Part shown: one piece after another, positions 57,739 to 64,000 of the stretch | Numbering within the stretch: the stretch's first letter is position 1 | How the letters are laid out: every line of letters starts with the position of its first letter | Assembly (NCBI GenBank): GCA_032690845.1 | Contig: CM064421.1 | Location: forward strand, 43,576,963 to 43,640,962 | DNA length: 64,000 bases | Direction of reading: 5' to 3' | Origin: Eleusine coracana subsp. coracana | Lineage: Eukaryota; Streptophyta; Magnoliopsida; Poales; Poaceae | Notes under the pieces: generated by a model | The model's database searches: none | What the model was told of the DNA's origin: nothing | The model's input: the letters and a program-made list of their open reading frames with translations, nothing else | Position numbers and translations under genes: made by a program

Positions 57739-60144
57739 ATGGCAGCCGGCGGTGGCCGGGCGGTCGGCATCGACCTGGGGACGACGTACTCGTGCGTGGC
57801 AGTGTGGCGGGACGACCGCGGCGAGGTCATCCCCAACGACCAGGGCAACCGTCTCACGCCGTCCTGCGTCGCCTTCACCAACACCGAGAGGCTCGTCGGC
57901 GAGGCGGCCGAGAACCAGGCCGGCCAGAACCCCGCCAACACCATCTTCGGTGAGTGCTATGCGCCGGCATTTCTCTCGGTAGTCAGTACCTGTTCATCGC
58001 TCAACTATTTCATCGGCCAAGCAGTAGATTTTAGGCACTCGCTAGATCGATCGAATCTATCGCTGTAAATGACGCCCCCCCAACAACCCAGACGATTGAT
58101 TCGTGACATCCCCTTGATTCTTCACCAGTTATGGACCATTTGGTTAAGCCGCTGTTCAAAGTGGTGCTTTCAGTTTTCAGTATGAAAAAGGAAATCTGCC
58201 TTTTTTTTCCTTCCTCCCCAGATGATTTTTCATGCAGTAACTTTTTGCTTCCTAATGCGAACCCTTCATTGAAGTCATTTCATTAAATTTTGAACACAAA
58301 TGGAGAAATGACGAGCATTACACATATTCTGAAGGGGAAAACTTGGCTAGAAGCAGAAACCAGCCTCCATAAAAAAATTACGTCAGAAAACGAGCACGCT
58401 AGTAGCAGCAGGGGGAGTAGATTGTAACTGCAGGGGTTGATCATTCATAGCGCTATGATTATGATGGATGAACGCAACAATTTGCAGGTGGCTGATCTGT
58501 CTTCTGAACTCAAACTTTCAACGTTTTCAGATAGTACTACTCCTTCAGCGTTGTCAATTTTTTCAACAGAAATATATCAATCGAAATGATAAGAGATTCA
58601 ATTATCAAGTACTGATGCCAAATTATACGTGACTCACTGGACCAAATACATGCTTTTTCTTGCAGAAGTGAAGCGACTGATGGGCCGCCGATTCAACGAC
58701 AACTCTGTACAAGAAGATATCAAGCTGTGGCCCTTCAAAGTCGTTGCAGGTCATGACGATCGCCCAATGATCACCGTACAAAACAAAGGTGAGGAGCGGC
58801 AGTTCACGTCCGAGGAGATCTCAGCCGTGATACTAACCAAGATGAAGGAGACAGCCGAGGTCTACCTTGGTACCACAGTCAAGAATGCAGTGATCACTGT
58901 CCCAGTGTACTTTAGCAACTCCCAGCGTCAGGCCACCATGGACGCCGGCGCCATTGCGGGCTTGAATGTCATGCAGATCATCAATGAGCCTACTGCTGCT
59001 GCCATTGCATATGGTCTTGAAAAGATGCCGGTCAGCAATGAAGGAAGGATGGTGCTTGTCTTTGATCTTGGTGGTGGTACCTTTGATGTCTCCTTGCTCA
59101 GCATTGATCCAGGCCTTGACATTGATATGGGTCTGTTTGAGGTGAAAGCTGTTGCTGGTGATACACATCTTGGCCGTGCTGATTTTGACAACGAGATGGT
59201 GAAGTTCTTTCTGCGTGAGTTCATAAGAAAACACAGGAAGACAGACATCAGAAGCAATCTGAGGGCGCTCCGACGGTTGAGGAGTGCCTGTGAGAGGGCG
59301 AAAAGGATACTGTCTTCCTCGACAGAGACTATCATTGAGGTTGACTCGCTACATGACGGCATTGACTTCTACACCACCATCTCCCGCTCCCGCTTTGAAG
59401 AGCTCAACAAAGGCCTTTTCAGCAGCTGCATGGAGGCTTTGGAGAAGTGCCTCCGTGATGCCAATGTGGACAAGTGCCAAGTCCACGACGTCGTTCTCGT
59501 AGGTGGCTCCACCCGCATTCCCAAGGTGCAGGTCATGCTCCATGAATTCTTCGATGGGAAGGAGCTCTGCCGGAGCATGAACCCTGATGAGGCTGTTGCT
59601 TATGGTGCTGCCATCGAAGCCTCCATCCTTAGTGGCGAAATCGGCGATGGGGCTGCGGGGGATATGGTTCTGCTCGATGTCACGCCACTCTCGCTCGGGA
59701 TCGAGGTTGACATGGGTATTACCACAGGTATGATGAGTGTGGTGATCCCACGGAACACAGCCAATCCCGCCAAGAAGAAGAAGGAGGGCTTCAGCACCAA
59801 GACCGACAATCAGCTCAGCGTGCTTATCAAGGTGTTTGAGGGTGAGAGTGCGAGCACTAAGGATAACAATCTTCTTGGCAAGTTCGTGCTCTCCGGTATC
59901 CCCCCCAGCACCCAGAGGCGTGCCCTGTATCGATGTCACTTTCGACATCGATGCAAACGGTGTCTTGAACGTTTCGGCGGAGGACAAGACTACTGGACGG
60001 GCGAACAACATTACCATCACCAATGACAGCGGCCGGTTGAGCAAGGAGGAAATCGCGCGCATGGCGCAGGAGGGCAAGACGTACCAGGGGAAGGGATCAA
60101 ACCAAGGAAAGACGACCTCAGGAAATGAAAAACGTGGGAATTGA
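57739..60144 (+). CDS. Divergent HSP70 paralogue, frameshifted and lid-truncated (possible pseudogene)
   Basis: Exon 1 (57739-57949) and exon 2 (from 58666) join at the same split codon as in the intact HSP70, through a 716-bp GT-AG intron. The nucleotide-binding domain is open and recognisable (GIDLGTTYSCVAVW, IINEPTAAAIAYGLE, DLGGGTFDVSLLS, VLVGGSTRIPKVQ), as is the linker LLDVTPLSLGIE. It differs by a short insertion around LDIDMG, by GRADFDN in the place of GGEDFDN, and by SNSQRQ in the place of NDSQRQ. At 59900-59906 a run of seven C puts the frame off by one. The literal frame stops at 60024-60026 (523 aa), while the following substrate-domain sequence (VTFDIDANGVLNVSAEDKTT) continues in the next frame to 60144. 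Even ignoring the shift, the helical lid and EEVD tail are absent. Either it is decaying, or the C-run is a sequencing error and a roughly 560-aa truncated protein is made. Confidence 0.75.
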
Positions 60145-60629
60145 TTCTACAACTCCGTCATTTCCAGCAGGTGGGAAAACACCAGCGATTCGATTTTGTA
60201 CCTAACTAGTTCTTCATACAGTCGGTGTTAGTTTAACTAGTGGGCTGTTAGCTTTTTATGCAACTTATGGATTGGCAGACGTATGGACGTATGATAACAT
60301 GGTTTAAGTGGTGGTTTGAAGTAATACTCTGTCTGTTGAATTTCCTTTTACGTCCCAAACTAATTTTAGGCTTTACGTTTTCGCGTTTGTACATACAGAG
60401 GTCAGAGTCAGAGGTACGGTGTTCTCCGTTGTCAAAAGATGGTGCACCCAAATTGATGGTTACATACGGGGCATGAAAATGAAAATTGCTTTGTGCATGG
60501 CTTAAACCCATCATGCAATCAGAGCTTCTACAACAATATACAATACAACGCTGGGGTCAAAATCACAATCACAACGCGGGGGACGCGGTAGGTGCGGAGC
60601 TGCGACGACGCGAACGCAACAGAGTGTGA
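60145..60629. other. Spacer between the divergent HSP70 copy and the LINE
   Basis: Probable 3' flank of the HSP70 copy. No gene recognised. It ends with AACAGAGTGTGAG (60618-60630), the left target duplication of the LINE. Confidence 0.4.
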
Positions 60630-63564
60630 GCAAGAACTCAGCAGAATGACTCATTTAGCTACGGAATTGAATAGGCTTTGGGCGCTGGACGAGATTAAGG
60701 CCAGACAAAGATCTAGGGATAGAATTATTCTAGAGGGTGATAGAAACACTGCTTATTTCCAAGCAGTGGCTAACCAACGGAATAGGAAGAAAAGGATAGA
60801 TGTGTTAGATGGTCCAACTGGACCAGTGTATGAAAACAAAGACCTCATGAAGGTAGCAGTAGATTACTATAAAGATCTCTTCAGGAAAGAAGATAGAAGT
60901 AATATGTCCTTAGAATCTAACTTCTGAAAAGAGGATGAGAAAGTAACTTTAGGAGAGAATGAGGAACTAACGGCCCCCATCCTAGAAGAGGAAGTCAAGA
61001 AGGCTATTTTTAGCAGCTATGCAGAGGGAGCACCAGGCCCGGATGGTCTCCCTTTCTTGTTTTACCAGCAGTTTTGGGATATTATTAAACATGATCTTCT
61101 GGAAATGTTTGGGCACTTCTAGCAAGGAGAACTAGACTTATTCAGGCTCAATTTTGCCACTTTAACTCTTATTCCCAAAGAAAATGAAGCTAGAAGTATG
61201 AATAAGTTTAGGCCTATTAGTCTTCTTAATTGTAGTTTTAAAATTTTCTCTAAATTTCTAACTGGTAGGCTGAGTAGAATCTGTCAAAGACTTATCTTGG
61301 ACCAACAAAGCGCTTTTATCAAAGGGAGATATATCCTTGAAAGTGTAGTAGTAGCTCATGAAATAGTTCATAGCATTCACAAGAATAAAGAGCCTGGAGT
61401 AATTTTGAAACTAGACTACGAGAAAGCTTATGATAGAGTAGACCTAGAGTTCTTATTTGAGGTGTTAGAAAGTAGGGGTTTTAGTACTACTTGGATCAAG
61501 TGGGTGAAACAGGTAGTGCTTGGCGGTTCGGTGGGAGTCACCATTAATGGGGAAGATAGTAATTTTTTTAAAACAGGAAAAGGGTTAAGACAGGGAGATC
61601 CCCTGTCACCCATCTTGTTCAACCTTGTCGGAGATGTCCTAACTAAGATGCTGATGCGAGCAGCAGATCAGGGGCTCATTAGAGGTCTGTTGACAGATTT
61701 TAAGGAGCAAGGAATAGTATCCCTTCAATATGCTGATGATACTATTCTTTTCCCTTCAGCAGAAGTAGAACATCTTAGGAATCTGAAATGTGTCCTTATG
61801 TGATTTGAGAAACTCTCAGGGATGAGAATTAATTTTCATAAGAGTGAAATTATTCCTATGAACTTGTCTGATCTGCAGACCCATTTAATTTCCCATATCT
61901 TTGGGTGTCCAATAGGTAATCTTCCCTTGAAGTATTTAGGTGTTCCTCTTCATTTTGATAAGCTTAGGAAAGAGGACATTCAGCCACTAGTAGATAAAAT
62001 CCTGAAAAGGATTGTAGGATGGAGAGGTAGACTACTCTCTTATAGTGGAAAACTTGTTCTGATTAAAACTTGCCTAGCAAGTATCCCTGTTTATTTGTTA
62101 TCTTTCCTCAAGTTTCCCGAGTGGGCCATCCAACTAGTTAATTCTCAAATGACTCACTCCTGTGGAATGATTCAGAGAATAGGAAGAAATTTCATTTAGT
62201 TAACTGGGATACCGTCACACTTAGGAAAGAATTTGGTGGCCTGGGTGTCCCTGATCTCAGACAAGTTAATATTTGCTTGCTCGCTTCCTGGATTAGAAGA
62301 TACAGCTTAGATGAAAGCAAACTCTGGAGGAAAGTTATAGATTTCAAATATAACACCCATAGACCTAATATCCTCAGCAGTGTGGATAGGTTCTCTTCTA
62401 ATTTCTGGAAAGGAGTGAAATGGGCTGCGAGTATTGCTAAGATGGATTATAGGTGGCAAATAGGGGATGACAAACAAGTCAAATTTTGGGAAGATGTGTG
62501 GCTTAGAACTTCAAGCTTGGCCATACAATACTGGGAAATTTATAGTCTGATTAATGAGAAATTCGGCATAGTTTTTGAATTGTGGGACGGTGTAAATCTG
62601 AAATGCACCTTTAGAAGGTCTGTAGACTTGAGATTGTATCACCTCTGGTGGGAAGTAGTTCAGATAGCCAGCACTATAGTGTTCTATGCTGAACAAGACA
62701 GCTTAATCTGACAATTTAACTCAACGAGAATCTACTCTTCCCAATCCCTTTATAGAGTCATTAACTTTAGAGGAGTTCTACCTGTCTATGAACCAGCTAT
62801 TTGGAAACTGCATGTGCCTCCAAGGGTACATTTTTTTCTTTGGTTGGTTTCAAAAAACAAGCTCCTTACTAGAGATAATGTAGGTAAAAGAATCAATATT
62901 CAAGTTAACAATTGTCTTTTTTATAGTGAAGCTGAAAGCACTAACCACCTGCTGTTTGAATGTGTTGTTTCGAAACAAATTTGGGTTGAGTTAGAAGAAA
63001 TTACTGGTTGGAGGATAGGAAGTAGCTTTATTGATATTGCTTCGTGTTGGTTGTGCAACAAGAAGTTTCTGACTAGAAATATGATTACTGCTGCTTTTAT
63101 GTGAGCTATTTTGAAACTTAGGAATAATCCCTGCTTTCAGAATATAGAGTGGAAGGACATGAAGCAGGTGTGGCAGATGGCGACAGGCATGATCTCTCAC
63201 TGGAAAGTCTTGTGCCCGCTGAAGAACCTGCCAGAGCTGGAGTATATATTGCAATGTATGAAGGACAGAGGACGGAGACCGGAAAGAATTGGGTCCTGTG
63301 GACAGACCTCCAACCCCCAAGCAATCTGAAGATGGCAAGCCTTGAGATGAACGTGCTGAAGACTTGCTGTGACAAGAGAGAAAACCTGCTGATCAAGGAT
63401 CAGGAAAATCTGGAGAGTGTGTAGCTTGGCGGGCTGCGTACCGTGAGAGTTTACCAGTGGGGTGTGTCGTACTTAAACTGATGCTGTAACAGATTTCCTG
63501 CCGGTTGCAATACATTCAGGCGGGGGTTCCCAGTTGGGGAGCCTAAAACTCTAAAAAAAAAAAA
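60630..63564 (+). mobile_element. 5'-truncated, inactivated LINE (non-LTR) retrotransposon
   Basis: The plus strand encodes most of the reverse transcriptase and the C-terminal part of a plant LINE ORF2. Recognisable are DRIILEGDRNTAYFQAVANQ, FRPISLLNCSFKIFSKFLTG, LDYEKAYDRVDL, KGLRQGDPLSPILFNL, QYADDTILF (about 61728-61755), KYLGVPL and LLSYSGKLVLIKTCLASIPVYLLS. Then follows the zf-RVT segment PAIWKLHVPPRVHFFLWLVS to NHLLFECVVSKQIW. The endonuclease is absent. In-frame stops occur at about 60925, 61120, 61801, 62709 and 63102, with a frame change near 62150. It ends in an A-run (63553-63566). AACAGAGTGTGA (60618-60629) and AACAGAATGTGA (63565-63576) are the target duplications, with one mismatch. 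Confidence 0.92.
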
Positions 63565-63576
63565 AACAGAATGTGA

Positions 63577-64000
63577 AGGCGGTATTGGCGTCACGACGGC
63601 ATCGTGCGGGCGATGCTGGCCGTGTGCTGCAGTTGCTTTGGTGGAATGGTGGCTTCGTGTTAGAACATCTCTAATGGAGACACTTACTTAGAGTAATTTT
63701 AACCGTTTTTCAATAATTCATCTTCAATACAATATAAAGTTATTGAGAATGAAAAAAAACAAATGTCTAGATGTGGGGACCTCCGCTCCAGCAGTTCTCG
63801 AACATCTCATCCTCTATAAAAAAACTCATTGTTACGAATACGCTTCGAACATGAGAAACACCCAAAACATTTCGTTTCTTCATCATTGATTTTTCCATTG
63901 TTTGTTCGTTTTCGTTTCGACCAGAGCGACGACAGACAAATCCGTTTCATGAGCGCGAGGACCTTGCACGTTGGACCGATTCCTCCACAAGGAATGCTTG
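63577..64000. other. Right-hand spacer, no gene recognised
   Basis: GC-rich for about 80 bp, then AT-rich. A phrase AGAACATCTCTAATGGAGACA near 63662 and a weakly complementary CTCCAGCAGTTCTCGAACATC near 63790 might belong to a MITE, but the borders are not clear. Confidence 0.35.

Noticed and set aside
1..64000. CRISPR arrays, operons, tRNA or rRNA genes
   Set aside because: The sequence is plant nuclear DNA. No regularly spaced repeat array and no recognisable tRNA or rRNA gene was noticed by eye; a tRNA scan was not possible.

Overview
The window is nuclear DNA of a grass (Poaceae). The evidence is GC-rich first coding exons next to AT-rich introns, several TA-flanked elements ending in CTCCCTCC/GGAGGGAG (Stowaway-type MITEs), plant-type LINE remnants, a small CACTA element, and genes with GT-AG introns whose protein products have plant-specific forms. 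The species cannot be named from the sequence alone. Exon structures come from reading splice sites and frame continuity by eye, with no transcript support.

Layout: 4.4-8.8 kb (+) is an 11-exon DHHC protein S-acyltransferase with a degenerate cysteine-rich domain. 10.7-12.6 kb (-) is an ANTH/AP180-type clathrin assembly protein whose leader is split by an intron. 13.6-22.1 kb has no recognisable gene. It holds a mariner-like element, several duplications and a 1.27 kb imperfect palindrome. 22.6-27.5 kb (+) is a four-exon U-box/ARM-repeat E3 ubiquitin ligase with a LINE fragment in its first intron. 27.5-42 kb is a transposon-rich stretch without genes (retroposon with 14-bp target duplications, mini-CACTA, Stowaway elements, LINE fragment). 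42.0-43.5 kb (-) is a two-exon Dof transcription factor, followed by a solo LTR and a hAT-type MITE.

48.5-60.1 kb is an HSP70 neighbourhood. It contains an intact cytosolic HSP70 with two heat-shock elements and a TATA box, a short HSP70 relic at 54.25 kb, and a divergent HSP70 paralogue at 57.7-60.1 kb with a +1 frameshift in a C-run and no complete lid or EEVD tail. Between them on the minus strand is a nine-exon conserved gene of unknown biochemical role (possibly FMN-binding split-barrel/DUF2470-like), whose 3' end has been partly duplicated. 60.6-63.6 kb is a 5'-truncated, stop-ridden LINE with near-perfect target duplications.

The genes are ordinary housekeeping or regulatory plant genes: membrane lipidation, endocytosis, ubiquitination, transcription and protein folding. 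They do not form an operon-like system. The most interesting material is the birth and decay of HSP70 copies, the atypical DHHC enzyme, the long palindrome, and the precisely delimited transposon insertions.
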